The notes beneath the pieces were generated by a model. The model searched no databases. It worked only from the letters and a program-made list of their open reading frames with translations, and had not been told where the DNA came from. The translations under genes and the position numbers were made by a program. A stretch of 64,000 nt of DNA, from assembly GCF_900215335.1 (NCBI RefSeq), contig NZ_OCMT01000003.1, forward strand, positions 434,001 to 498,000, written 5' to 3'. Source of the stretch: Pedobacter xixiisoli. Its GTDB lineage: Bacteria; Bacteroidota; Bacteroidia; Sphingobacteriales; Sphingobacteriaceae. Shown here in pieces: positions 55,924 to 63,873 of the stretch (within the stretch, counting starts at the first letter, position 1; every line of letters starts with the position of its first letter).

Positions 55924-55956
55924 AAACCTATGAGGTTTTTAAAGCCTCATAGGTTT
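55924..55956 (+). repeat. Palindromic hairpin after the TonB receptor
   Basis: Perfect 12-bp arms AAACCTATGAGG/CCTCATAGGTTT with a TTTTTAAAG loop. It may terminate the receptor transcript, though no T-run follows; it also resembles the dispersed intergenic palindromes at 17043 and 63415. Confidence 0.6.
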
Positions 55957-56015
55957 AAAATGAGAGGTAAGTATTTTGGTTGCCATAATTTTACGTTGAG
56001 GTATTTAAAATCCGT

Positions 56016-56023
56016 TATTTTTG
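56016..56023 (+). promoter_or_regulatory. -7 element before the nucleotide pyrophosphatase gene
   Basis: TATTTTTG fits TAnnTTTG; TTG lies 17 bp upstream, a little close. The predicted RNA start near 56030 falls after the first ATG (56028), which favours the ATG at 56040. Confidence 0.45.
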
Positions 56024-56039
56024 CCAAATGAAATCTATA

Positions 56040-57296
56040 ATGAAAAGCATATTATTAATTATTGGTTTGCTCATCTGTAGCAACCAAATGATTATCGCTC
56101 AAAATCTTTCACAACAAATTGTGGCAGGTAGAGCTAATGATTCTTCACAAATTAATAAGCCATACGTTATTTATATCTCTGCAGATGGTTTCAGACATGA
56201 TTATTCAGAAAAATATCAAGCAAAAAATCTACTTGCTTTACGAGAAAAAGGGGTGAAAGCAATTTCGATGAAACCTTCTTATCCATCGGTTACTTTCTCC
56301 AACCATTATACCTTGGCAACTGGAATGTATCCATCTAAACATGGCATTGTAAATAATTCGTTTTACGATCCCAAAAAGCAGCAGATCTATGTAAAAACAG
56401 ATCCTAGCGCCATAAAAGATAGCACTTGGTATGGCGGATTGCCGATTTGGGTGTTGGCAGAACAGCAAAAAATGTTATCTGCAGCTTTTTATTGGTTGGG
56501 TTCGGAAACAGCGGTAAAAGGTATTAGGCCAACTTATTGGTACAATTTTAATACTAAAATCCCGATGGATGTAAGAATTACAGCTGTGAAGGATTGGTTG
56601 CAATTACCAGCGGAGAAGCGTCCACATTTAATAAATTTTTATTTCCCAGAGGTGGATGTGGCTGGGCATTATTTTGGTAGTAATTCCAAAGAAACAGCTG
56701 CTGCGGTAAAATTGATAGATGATTGCATAGGTGAAATGGTGCAACTTACCAAAGAAGTGGGTTTGGATGTTAACTTCGTTTTTGTATCCGATCACGGTAT
56801 GACCGAAGCGGATAACAAAAATACATTGGATTTGCCATCTGTAATAGACACTGCCAAGTTTATTGTGCCCAACGGCGATGCACTTATTCAAATCTATGCG
56901 AAAGATAAAAAGGATATTAGGCCACTTTACAAACAACTTAAGGCTGATGGTAAAGATTACGACGTATATCTAACTAATAAAATGCCTAAACGATGGCATT
57001 ACAGCGCAAAAGATAATAAAGATGGTAGAATAGGAGATATTATTCTTATTCCTAAACTACCAAAAATTTTTAATTTAACGGGCAAGCCAACATCTATTGG
57101 AAAACATGGTTTTGATAACGATATGCCAGATATGCAAGCCGTTTTTTACGCTTGGGGTCCAGCTTTTAAAGAAGCATTAACTATTGATTCTTTCGAAAAT
57201 GTACATATCTATCCGTTATTGGCAAAAATTTTAGGTTTATCCTACACTCACCAAATTGATGGGGATATCAGAGTGTTGGCTCCGATATTGAAGTAA
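56040..57296 (+). CDS. Type I phosphodiesterase/nucleotide pyrophosphatase (alkaline phosphatase superfamily)
   Basis: 418 residues from the ATG at 56040; a start four codons earlier (56028) is possible, but the promoter element at 56016 argues against it. Signal peptide ending IIAQ. NPP-family residues are present: metal ligand in YISADGFRHD (Asp49), nucleophile in PSVTFSNHY (Thr85), the TGMYPSKHGIVNN loop, FYFPEVDVAGHYFG and the metal site VSDHGM. Such exported enzymes split nucleotides or phosphodiesters. The gene converges with the NAD-salvage operon, their ends only 7 bp apart. Since NPPs can hydrolyse NAD, a link with that operon is conceivable, not shown. Confidence 0.92.
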   Translation: MKSILLIIGLLICSNQMIIAQNLSQQIVAGRANDSSQINKPYVIYISADGFRHDYSEKYQAKNLLALREKGVKAISMKPSYPSVTFSNHYTLATGMYPSKHGIVNNSFYDPKKQQIYVKTDPSAIKDSTWYGGLPIWVLAEQQKMLSAAFYWLGSETAVKGIRPTYWYNFNTKIPMDVRITAVKDWLQLPAEKRPHLINFYFPEVDVAGHYFGSNSKETAAAVKLIDDCIGEMVQLTKEVGLDVNFVFVSDHGMTEADNKNTLDLPSVIDTAKFIVPNGDALIQIYAKDKKDIRPLYKQLKADGKDYDVYLTNKMPKRWHYSAKDNKDGRIGDIILIPKLPKIFNLTGKPTSIGKHGFDNDMPDMQAVFYAWGPAFKEALTIDSFENVHIYPLLAKILGLSYTHQIDGDIRVLAPILK

Positions 57297-57303
57297 GATG
57301 GAA

Positions 57304-58755
57304 TTAAATTCTCGCTCTTTTTCTAATGTCAGTTAGGTTTTGGTCTACTAAAAGCTTTCCGTCTCTAAAAACTTCTACAAGTTCTCCTGTCTTTTCTGTT
57401 TCCCAGTTAACTTGGTCAACAAGCTTGTATTTTCCGTTTTCTATTTCGAGTTTCATTAAACCTTTCGCAGATTTTTTGGTGCCGTCATCAGTAATTGGGT
57501 CTTTGAAAATTTCTCTTCCCTCGCCATTTACTTCGCCGTAAGTTGCTTTCATGGCAAAACCAAAAGTATCTCTGGTATTATATTGGTAAGTAAAGGAGCC
57601 AATTCCCAGTACCACATTGGTTGATGCAAATCCTTTAGCTTTTAATCTTTCACAAATTTGGGTTGCCCTTTCAATGGTGATGCTATCTCCATAAATGGCG
57701 CCAATTTGTGGTATTAATTCTTTAAATCCTTTGGCGTTAGTTGTGCCGCCAAAGCAGTCCCATAAAAGCTCAATTACACCCTTTTGCTCTTGTGTGTTTT
57801 TGCCATCGGGCTTGCCACAAAGGATTTCTACAGGGTCGCCACTGTCAGGTCTAATTACCACCTTGCCTTCTCTCGCTACTATTTCCTGTTTTAACTGAGG
57901 TAGATATTCTGTTAATACTTTCCACAAATCCCAAGTGTCTGAAACTATCGATAGAATCCCTTTTGGATAAACCTCACAGATTAGCCTTCGGAAGGTTTCT
58001 AATTCCCCTTCAGTAGTTCCCATACACATTACCGAATGCTCTGTTGCGGCAACTGACCCTCCAATTAATTCGGTATCAGAGTTTGCGTTGTAGTATTTCT
58101 CTAAAAAGTCTATTGCTGGAATAGTGTCTGTACCAGTAAAGCTAAGCAAGTGTGCGGCTGATGAAGTCAGTCCGGCATCAATACCCCCCATACCACGCAT
58201 TGAAAAATCATGCCCTTGCCAATCAACAAATTCTGGAACAGATGAGGTTTCAAGGGCGAATTTATCTAAAACCTTTCTATACTGCTTGGCAATGGTTGCC
58301 GAAGTACAAGGCATCCAAACTACGGCAGATAATAATGTTTCAAAGTAGTTTGTTAGCCAGAAAAACTCGGGCTTGGTGTTATACATGGTAAACATGGGCA
58401 TCCTCATAGGTATGGCTGCACCTTCAGGTATGGCTTTAAATACCATTGGGATATAACCCAAGTCGTGCAAATCTTCTATGTGTTTGGTGCCAACTTGGTT
58501 CTCGCCTAAATAATTGTTAATTCTGCGGCTATATTCTCTTATCACCTTTTCCTTTGGCTGTTTGAAAAAGTAATTCTCAAAATCTTCTAAAATGTATTTT
58601 TTGATAAAATATTGTAAGCCGAAAAATGTTACTTCTTCGATGTCATCAATTCTGCTTTTTCTTGGTGTCCAATTAGAATATACTAAAGTCGTTCCGTTTG
58701 GATATTGTCTGCGATGGTCAACTTTATAACCATCAGTTAATAATAGAGGGTTCAT
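57304..58755 (-). CDS. nadV: Nicotinamide (or nicotinate) phosphoribosyltransferase
   Basis: 483 residues. The N-terminus LLTDGYKVDHRRQYP is the NAMPT/NadV signature, and IRPDSGDP is the PRPP/ribose-binding loop shared with human NAMPT. Further conserved stretches are WQGHDFSMRGMGG and GGSVAATEHSVMC. The length (about 480) matches NadV rather than shorter PncB proteins. It would join nicotinamide to PRPP giving NMN. The PRPP synthetase-like gene lies 12 bp upstream in the same operon, which supports the substrate; NrtR-type operators precede the operon. Confidence 0.9.
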   Translation of the reverse strand: MNPLLLTDGYKVDHRRQYPNGTTLVYSNWTPRKSRIDDIEEVTFFGLQYFIKKYILEDFENYFFKQPKEKVIREYSRRINNYLGENQVGTKHIEDLHDLGYIPMVFKAIPEGAAIPMRMPMFTMYNTKPEFFWLTNYFETLLSAVVWMPCTSATIAKQYRKVLDKFALETSSVPEFVDWQGHDFSMRGMGGIDAGLTSSAAHLLSFTGTDTIPAIDFLEKYYNANSDTELIGGSVAATEHSVMCMGTTEGELETFRRLICEVYPKGILSIVSDTWDLWKVLTEYLPQLKQEIVAREGKVVIRPDSGDPVEILCGKPDGKNTQEQKGVIELLWDCFGGTTNAKGFKELIPQIGAIYGDSITIERATQICERLKAKGFASTNVVLGIGSFTYQYNTRDTFGFAMKATYGEVNGEGREIFKDPITDDGTKKSAKGLMKLEIENGKYKLVDQVNWETEKTGELVEVFRDGKLLVDQNLTDIRKRARI

Positions 58756-58767
58756 ATATTGGTAGGT

Positions 58768-59604
58768 TTAAAATGGGTTATTGCCTAAATTTATTTGGTG
58801 TATATTGATATGTGCTAAATCTTTAAAAGAATTAGTGGTAAATATTTTTTCGAATGATTTGCCTAGCTCATCAAAACCTTTGCTGAAAATGCCATGGCTT
58901 ACAGCTAAATATAATTTCCCAGCATTTTTGTTTTTCAGTTCTTCTGCCAAGCCGATAAATGTTCCACCACCATCACAAATATCATCTACAATTAAACAAT
59001 CTCTACCTTGTAGGTCATCTGCATAAACTTTAAAGCCAGACAGTTTACCTGTTTTTACGTTTCTACTTTTGCTGCACTCCACCACTTCGATACCACCTAG
59101 AAATTCAGAAACCTTGTATATTTTTTTCAATGCACCACCGTCTGGCGAAATCAATATTACTTCATTGCCTATTTTTTCAATTACTTCAGCTATAAATTTA
59201 TGATTGGCAACTACCTCGCAATTGTTCAAAACAGCAGGAGTAACCTCAGAGTGTGCATCAAAAACAATCACTTTTTTAAAGCCAAGACCGTTAATGATAT
59301 CCGCATAGACCTTAACCGATAAAGGTTCGCCTTTAATCATCACTCTATCTTGTCTCGCCCCAGGAAAATAAGGAATATATAAATTGGCAATTTCCACTTG
59401 CATTCTTTTCAATGCATCTACCGCTAAGCATAACAGCCCTAAATCATTAAAAGAGTTTAGTCTATGAGTTATGGTTACGCTTTCTTTAGTATCAAAATTA
59501 GGATTGATTTTTAGGTGTGGTTCGCCTCCAGAAAAAGTAAAGCTTTCAAACTGTATTTCTTCGCCATCTAATGGTTTGAAATATGGGTCTAAGTTGATTA
59601 TCAT
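58768..59604 (-). CDS. prs: Ribose-phosphate pyrophosphokinase-like protein
   Basis: 278 residues, about 35 shorter than housekeeping PRPP synthetase. The active-site region PYFPGARQDR and the PRPP-binding loop CLIVDDICDGGGT are intact, as is the VVANHKFIAEVI region. It should make PRPP from ribose 5-phosphate and ATP, feeding the adjacent phosphoribosyltransferase. A dedicated PRPP synthetase next to NadV is known in several NAD salvage clusters and in phages. The gene is first in its operon, directly behind the mapped promoter and two operators. Confidence 0.92.
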   Translation of the reverse strand: MIINLDPYFKPLDGEEIQFESFTFSGGEPHLKINPNFDTKESVTITHRLNSFNDLGLLCLAVDALKRMQVEIANLYIPYFPGARQDRVMIKGEPLSVKVYADIINGLGFKKVIVFDAHSEVTPAVLNNCEVVANHKFIAEVIEKIGNEVILISPDGGALKKIYKVSEFLGGIEVVECSKSRNVKTGKLSGFKVYADDLQGRDCLIVDDICDGGGTFIGLAEELKNKNAGKLYLAVSHGIFSKGFDELGKSFEKIFTTNSFKDLAHINIHQINLGNNPF

Positions 59605-59616
59605 AATTCTCTAATT

Positions 59617-59633
59617 TGTGTAATTATTACGCA
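59617..59633 (-). promoter_or_regulatory. NrtR operator overlapping the prs-nadV promoter
   Basis: TGTGTAATTATTACGCA, a near-perfect palindrome, begins within the last bases of the -7 element and covers the RNA start. Together with sites at 59667 and 60377 it defines a clear motif TGYGTAA-N3-TTACGCA. Confidence 0.85.
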
Positions 59634-59662
59634 AAATTATAAGAATTAAAATAACATACAAA
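59632..59662 (-). promoter_or_regulatory. Promoter of prs-nadV
   Basis: On the reverse strand: TTTG (59662-59659), 19 bp, TAATTTTG (59639-59632). This is an exact consensus match. The -7 element overlaps the downstream operator by two bases, while the second operator lies just upstream of the -33 element. Confidence 0.85.
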
Positions 59663-59666
59663 TGTT

Positions 59667-59683
59667 TGTGTAAAAATTACGCA
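59667..59683 (-). promoter_or_regulatory. Second NrtR operator upstream of prs-nadV
   Basis: TGTGTAAAAATTACGCA, 50 bp from the first operator centre to centre. It overlaps the stop codon of nrtR (59677-59679), so the end of the regulator gene doubles as its binding site. Confidence 0.8.
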
Positions 59684-60369
59684 AAATAAATATCGAATAT
59701 AAATCCTTCTTTTGTTAATTTATTGTATTTCAGTTTATTGAATTTAAATAGTTTTGCAGGTCTACCATTTTTCTTATTTCCAAATTTTTCAGTTTCTTCT
59801 ACAATACCAAAACTCAATATCTTTTTTCTGAAGTTTCTTCTATCTATTTCTTTCTCCAAAATAGTGCAGTATAGGTTTTCCAATTCTGAAAAAAGAAATT
59901 CTTTTGGTAACAAATCAAAACCAATTGGCTGATAAGTTAATTTGTTTTTTAGACGTTGTTTCGCCGTATTTAAAATTAATTGATGGTCAAATGCAAGTTT
60001 AGGTAAATCGTTAACAGGAAACCATTGCGCATCTTCTGCATCTGTATCTGCTTTTATAATAAGCTTAGTAGAATTCACTAATGCGAAGTAGGCTACAGAA
60101 ATCACCTGAAATCTTGGGTCTCTATTTACGTCATCGCCAAATGTATAAAGCTGTTCCAGGTAATTCACCTTAATTCCAGCTTCTTCTGCTAATTCTCTGT
60201 TAACAGCAGTATGAAGTGTTTCGCCATCTTTCACAAAACCGCCAACCAAAGCCCATTGATTCTTCAATGCACCATATTTCTGCTTAATCAATAATACGTT
60301 CAGGCTGTTTTCTTGGTAACCAAAAACAATTGCATCAACTGCTATTTTAATATGCTGATTAAGTTCCAT
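59677..60369 (-). CDS. nrtR: NrtR-family NUDIX-wHTH transcriptional regulator of NAD metabolism
   Basis: 230 residues. A NUDIX-like domain (1-145) starts with IAVDAIVFGYQENSLNVLL and contains the box region GGFVKDGETLHTAVNRELAEEAG (GGFVKDGET and RELAEEAG), followed by a winged helix (about 150-230, RNFRKKILSFGIVEE, GRPAKLFKFN). The Nudix glutamates in RELAEEAG are largely kept, so some hydrolytic activity is conceivable, though NrtR proteins mainly sense ADP-ribose or related NAD products. It is known to repress NAD salvage genes. Operators before its own gene and before prs-nadV point to both autoregulation and control of the salvage operon. Confidence 0.93.
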   Translation of the reverse strand: MELNQHIKIAVDAIVFGYQENSLNVLLIKQKYGALKNQWALVGGFVKDGETLHTAVNRELAEEAGIKVNYLEQLYTFGDDVNRDPRFQVISVAYFALVNSTKLIIKADTDAEDAQWFPVNDLPKLAFDHQLILNTAKQRLKNKLTYQPIGFDLLPKEFLFSELENLYCTILEKEIDRRNFRKKILSFGIVEETEKFGNKKNGRPAKLFKFNKLKYNKLTKEGFIFDIYFA

Positions 60370-60376
60370 ATTTATA

Positions 60377-60399
60377 TGCGTAAATTTTACGCAAAAATA
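60377..60399 (-). promoter_or_regulatory. NrtR operator and -7 element of nrtR
   Basis: TGCGTAAATTTTACGCA (60377-60393) is a perfect palindrome apart from its central base and lies 8 bp before the nrtR start. On the reverse strand TATTTTTG (60399-60392) is the -7 element and overlaps the operator by two bases, the same geometry as at prs. The -33 element is not obvious. Confidence 0.8.
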
Positions 60400-60514
60400 A
60401 GTATTTAAATTTAAACAGAGAGTGACAGCTAAGATCCAAGTAACATTTTAGTTCAGTTTAGGCTAACTCAATCACATTGCAGATATTTATGCTTAACAAA
60501 CCTAAACTTATAAA

Positions 60515-62104
60515 ATGCAGAAAATTTTTACCATTGCCAGTGTGTGGTTATTGTTTGCAAATTTTGCTTTTGCACAACAGCGTACGCAATCAGGAAATAA
60601 CCAACAGAGAGTAAGTTCGGCAGCGGCAACTCCAGCAAATGCGGCAGCTAAAGAAGAAGTGCCAACTAAAACTAGCACCAACATCGCATCTAGAAACATT
60701 GTTCCAGAAAGTTCGGTAGTAACCAATCACTCGGTTACAATTAATGGAAAAGCAGTGCCTTACAAAGCCACAGCAGGTACCTTACCCGTTTGGGATGAAG
60801 ATGGTAAAACCCTCGCAGGTCTTTTTTACACTTACTATGAAAGATCCGATGTAAGTAACAAAGAAAGCCGTCCTTTGGTCATTTCCTTTAACGGTGGTCC
60901 AGGTTCTGCATCAGTTTGGATGCACATTGCCTATACAGGACCAGTAGTGTTGAAGATAGATGACGAAGGTTATCCCGTACAGCCATACGGATATAAAGAC
61001 AATAGCACTTCGATATTAGACGTAGCGGATATTGTTTATATCGACCCTGTAAATACTGGTTATTCAAGAGCGGTAAATAAAGATGTGCCTACCAATAAAT
61101 TTTTCGGTGTACGTGCTGATATCAAATACTTGGCAGAGTGGATCAATACCTTTGTGACCCGTACCAACCGTTGGGCTTCTCCAAAATATTTGATAGGTGA
61201 AAGTTATGGAACAACCCGTGTTTCTGGCTTGGCTTTAGAATTACAGAGCAATCATTGGATGTACTTAAATGGTGTGGTTTTAGTGTCGCCAACAGAGCTG
61301 GGCATACAAAGAGGCACGGCAATGGATGCTGCTTTACGCTTGCCTTATTTTGCCGCAACGGCTTGGTATCATAAAGCTTTATCTAGCGATCTACAAACGA
61401 AGAAGCTAACAGATATGCTGCCAGAAGTAGAAACTTTTACCATCAACGAATTGGTGCCTGCCATGGCTAAAGGAGGTTTTCTGCCTATAGAAGAAAAAAG
61501 GAAAATTGCTGCTAAAATGGCTCGCTTTTCAGGATTGTCGGAAAAGGTGATTCTACAAAATAATTTAGATGTTTCTACCAATTTGTTTTGGAAAGAGTTG
61601 TTGAGGGATAAAGGTTACACTGTTGGCCGCTTAGATTCAAGATACAAGGGAATTGATAAATCGGATGGAGGTGAGCGCCCAGACTATAATGCTGAGTTAA
61701 CCTCTTGGTTGCATTCATTTACACCGGCTATCAATATGTATCTGCGTAATGAACTTAATTATAAAACAGATTTAAAATACAACATGTTTGGGCCGGTACG
61801 TCCTTGGGATAATACTGGTGATAATACTGGTGAAAACCTGAGAGCAGCTATGGCTCAAAACCCATATTTGCATGTATTGGTACAATCAGGTTATTATGAT
61901 GGTGCTTGCGATTACTTTAACGCCAAATACAACATGTGGCAAATGGATCCAAGTGGCAAACTGAAAGACAGAATGAGCTGGGAAGGTTATGAAAGTGGTC
62001 ATATGATGTATCTCCGTAAGATAGATTTAGCTTTGGGAAATGACCATATTCGTGAGTTCATAAAGAAATCGACACCAAAAGCTGGACAACCCGCTAAATT
62101 TTAA
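60515..62104 (+). CDS. S10-family serine carboxypeptidase-like peptidase
   Basis: 529 residues, signal peptide ending AFAQ, then a Gln/Ala/Thr-rich linker (about 20-65). The alpha/beta hydrolase domain shows the oxyanion-side VISFNGGPGSASVWMH, the nucleophile in LIGESYGTTR (Ser230), and the late acid and His in YYDGACDYFNAK and YESGHMMYL. These are S10 carboxypeptidase features; bacterial members are exported and remove C-terminal residues, perhaps in acid habitats. It is a single gene, divergent from nrtR, ending at a terminator. Confidence 0.93.
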   Translation: MQKIFTIASVWLLFANFAFAQQRTQSGNNQQRVSSAAATPANAAAKEEVPTKTSTNIASRNIVPESSVVTNHSVTINGKAVPYKATAGTLPVWDEDGKTLAGLFYTYYERSDVSNKESRPLVISFNGGPGSASVWMHIAYTGPVVLKIDDEGYPVQPYGYKDNSTSILDVADIVYIDPVNTGYSRAVNKDVPTNKFFGVRADIKYLAEWINTFVTRTNRWASPKYLIGESYGTTRVSGLALELQSNHWMYLNGVVLVSPTELGIQRGTAMDAALRLPYFAATAWYHKALSSDLQTKKLTDMLPEVETFTINELVPAMAKGGFLPIEEKRKIAAKMARFSGLSEKVILQNNLDVSTNLFWKELLRDKGYTVGRLDSRYKGIDKSDGGERPDYNAELTSWLHSFTPAINMYLRNELNYKTDLKYNMFGPVRPWDNTGDNTGENLRAAMAQNPYLHVLVQSGYYDGACDYFNAKYNMWQMDPSGKLKDRMSWEGYESGHMMYLRKIDLALGNDHIREFIKKSTPKAGQPAKF

Positions 62105-62126
62105 TTAAGAGATAAAATAATGGATT

Positions 62127-62162
62127 GCCCCGTAAACCTTCATAGGGTTGCGGGGCTTTTTT
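62127..62162 (+). terminator. Terminator of the S10 peptidase gene
   Basis: GCCCCG-t-AAACC pairs with GGTT-g-CGGGGC across an 8-nt loop, with TTTTTT after it. It is 22 bp behind the stop codon. Confidence 0.9.
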
Positions 62163-62261
62163 ATGGTAGTTTATACTTGACTATTTTGCATCCAATGGTG
62201 CGGTTATTACCTAAAATGAAGTAAGCATTAATTTATTATCAATTGTTTCCAGATAAATACG

Positions 62262-62269
62262 TAATTTTG
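62262..62269 (+). promoter_or_regulatory. -7 element of accA
   Basis: TAATTTTG is a full TAnnTTTG match, only 10 bp before the accA ATG, so the RNA leader would be about 5 nt. A TTG lies 16 bp upstream, closer than usual for -33. Confidence 0.5.
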
Positions 62270-62279
62270 CTGCCCCACT

Positions 62280-63242
62280 ATGGAACAATTGAAAACATCT
62301 TTTGATTTTGAAAAGCCTTTGTCGGATTTGTACCAACAAATCGAAAAGGTTAAGCAAATTGCCGATAAGACTAAAGTAGACATGTCGGCTACACTTGCAG
62401 AGCTAGAAGAGAAAGCTTCGCAGACTAGTCAAAGCCTTTATGCTAATCTAACAGGATGGCAGAAAGTTCAAATGTCTCGTCACGCAGAGCGTCCTCAAAC
62501 ACTAGACTATATTAATCTAATCTGCGATGATTTTATCGAATTACATGGCGATAGAACTGTAGGCGACGATAAAGCTATTATTGGTGGTTTCGCTACTATT
62601 AATGGCCAAACTGTAATGGTTATCGGTCACCAAAAAGGAAAGAATACTAAGGAGCGTCAATACCGCAACTTTGGTATGGCTAACCCAGAAGGTTACAGAA
62701 AAGCGTTACGTTTAATGCGTCTGGCAGAAAAATTTAACAAGCCTGTAATTTCTTTCATCGATACGATGGGTGCTTACCCAGGTTTAGAAGCCGAGGAGCG
62801 TGGACAAGGTGAAGCTATTGCTCGCAACTTATTGGAAATGTCTGTGCTTAAAGTGCCAATTCTTTGCTTTATTGTTGGCGAAGGCGCTTCTGGCGGTGCA
62901 TTAGGTATTGGTATTGGCGATAAAGTTTACATGTTAGAACATACTTGGTACTCGGTAATTTCTCCAGAATCTTGTTCTTCTATTTTATGGAGAAGCTGGG
63001 ATTTCAAAGAGAAAGCCGCGGAATGCTTGAAGCTTACTTCTGAGGATATGTTCAAAAACCAACTGATTGATGGTGTGGTTAAAGAACCTCTTGGTGGTGC
63101 GCATCAAAATCCAGAAGAGATGGCTGGTACGTTAAAAGCTCAGATTTTAGATGATTTGAAAGCATTGAAGAAAATTAATTCAGATAAACTTATTGCATCA
63201 AGAATAGATAAATTCTGTGCAATGGGTGTAGTAAATGAGTAA
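62280..63242 (+). CDS. accA: Acetyl-CoA carboxylase carboxyltransferase subunit alpha
   Basis: 320 residues, the full AccA length. The N-terminal [23 protein letters not shown] region and the carboxyltransferase core ([19 protein letters not shown] in part, [35 protein letters not shown]) are diagnostic, as are the glycines of [15 protein letters not shown] that form the oxyanion hole. AccA and AccD form the enzyme that moves the carboxyl from biotin to acetyl-CoA in the first step of fatty-acid synthesis. The gene is alone, between terminators. Confidence 0.97.
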   Translation: MEQLKTSFDFEKPLSDLYQQIEKVKQIADKTKVDMSATLAELEEKASQTSQSLYANLTGWQKVQMSRHAERPQTLDYINLICDDFIELHGDRTVGDDKAIIGGFATINGQTVMVIGHQKGKNTKERQYRNFGMANPEGYRKALRLMRLAEKFNKPVISFIDTMGAYPGLEAEERGQGEAIARNLLEMSVLKVPILCFIVGEGASGGALGIGIGDKVYMLEHTWYSVISPESCSSILWRSWDFKEKAAECLKLTSEDMFKNQLIDGVVKEPLGGAHQNPEEMAGTLKAQILDDLKALKKINSDKLIASRIDKFCAMGVVNE

Positions 63243-63288
63243 TCAGTTTACAAGCTTCAGTAGCTAATACTGATCATAGAATATTAGA

Positions 63289-63317
63289 AGCACAATCATA
63301 ATTGATTGTGCTTTTTT
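63289..63317 (+). terminator. Terminator of accA
   Basis: A perfect 10-bp stem AGCACAATCA/TGATTGTGCT with a TAAT loop and six T, 46 bp after the stop codon. Confidence 0.93.
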
Positions 63318-63414
63318 GTTATTGGCATTTTTAAAATTGCTGTTATTGATACCTATCCCAACTTCCGTAATTGCGAATGGAAGCCTTGAACTCAAAGAGA
63401 AGGGAGCGGTTTTT

Positions 63415-63447
63415 AGACTTACGAAGTTTCGAAAACTTCGTAAGTCT
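63415..63447. repeat. Palindromic hairpin, ACTTACGAAGT type
   Basis: Arms AGACTTACGAAGTTT/AAACTTCGTAAGTCT around CGA, followed by TTTT. It is related to the palindrome at 17043-17075, with the core inverted. It lies in the 631-bp gene-free spacer behind accA. Confidence 0.65.
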
Positions 63448-63565
63448 TTTGATGGCCACCACTTCGAATAATTATTCCTAATTTCCAATATCGCTTTTGG
63501 CTAGGAACCTGAGTTAGATTATTAATTCATTGATTTCAGAAATAATATGGCGTTCAGTATGGCCG

Positions 63566-63629
63566 ACCCTGAAATAAATTCAGGGTGACGTTAAATCGAT
63601 GCTCTGTCGTGCTGAATTTATTTCAGCAT
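63566..63629 (-). repeat. Two-hairpin dispersed repeat, copy 2 (inverted)
   Basis: The reverse complement matches 11487-11550 at 55 of 64 positions. It has the palindromes ACCCTGAA-N5-TTCAGGGT (63566-63586) and TGCTGAA-N5-TTCAGCA (63610-63628). The mismatches fall mainly between the two hairpins. The rest of the spacer (63243-63873) holds only accA's terminator and repeats. Confidence 0.75.
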
Positions 63630-63818
63630 CAGCTTGGAAGGCTTTTTAGCGACTTTTATAATCGAACTCAGGTTAGTTAAATATCCACTACTACTTTACC
63701 AGAACTATGGTTTTCGCACTTTTCAATAGCTTCATTCATGAGAGAATTTGAACCAATTTAGCTTTCCTGCCGCTTTAGTTGATCATTGAGGTAAAAATTT
63801 TAACTGCAGACTTTAAAA

Positions 63819-63851
63819 CAAAAAAGCCGTCCCAATTTAAATCGGGACGAC
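63819..63851 (-). terminator. Terminator of the truncated reverse-strand gene
   Basis: On the reverse strand CGTCCC...GGGACG encloses an AT-rich loop and is followed by TTTTTT. It starts 23 bp after the stop of the gene that enters from the window's right edge. Confidence 0.85.
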
Positions 63852-63873
63852 TTTATTTAGATTATAAATTTGT

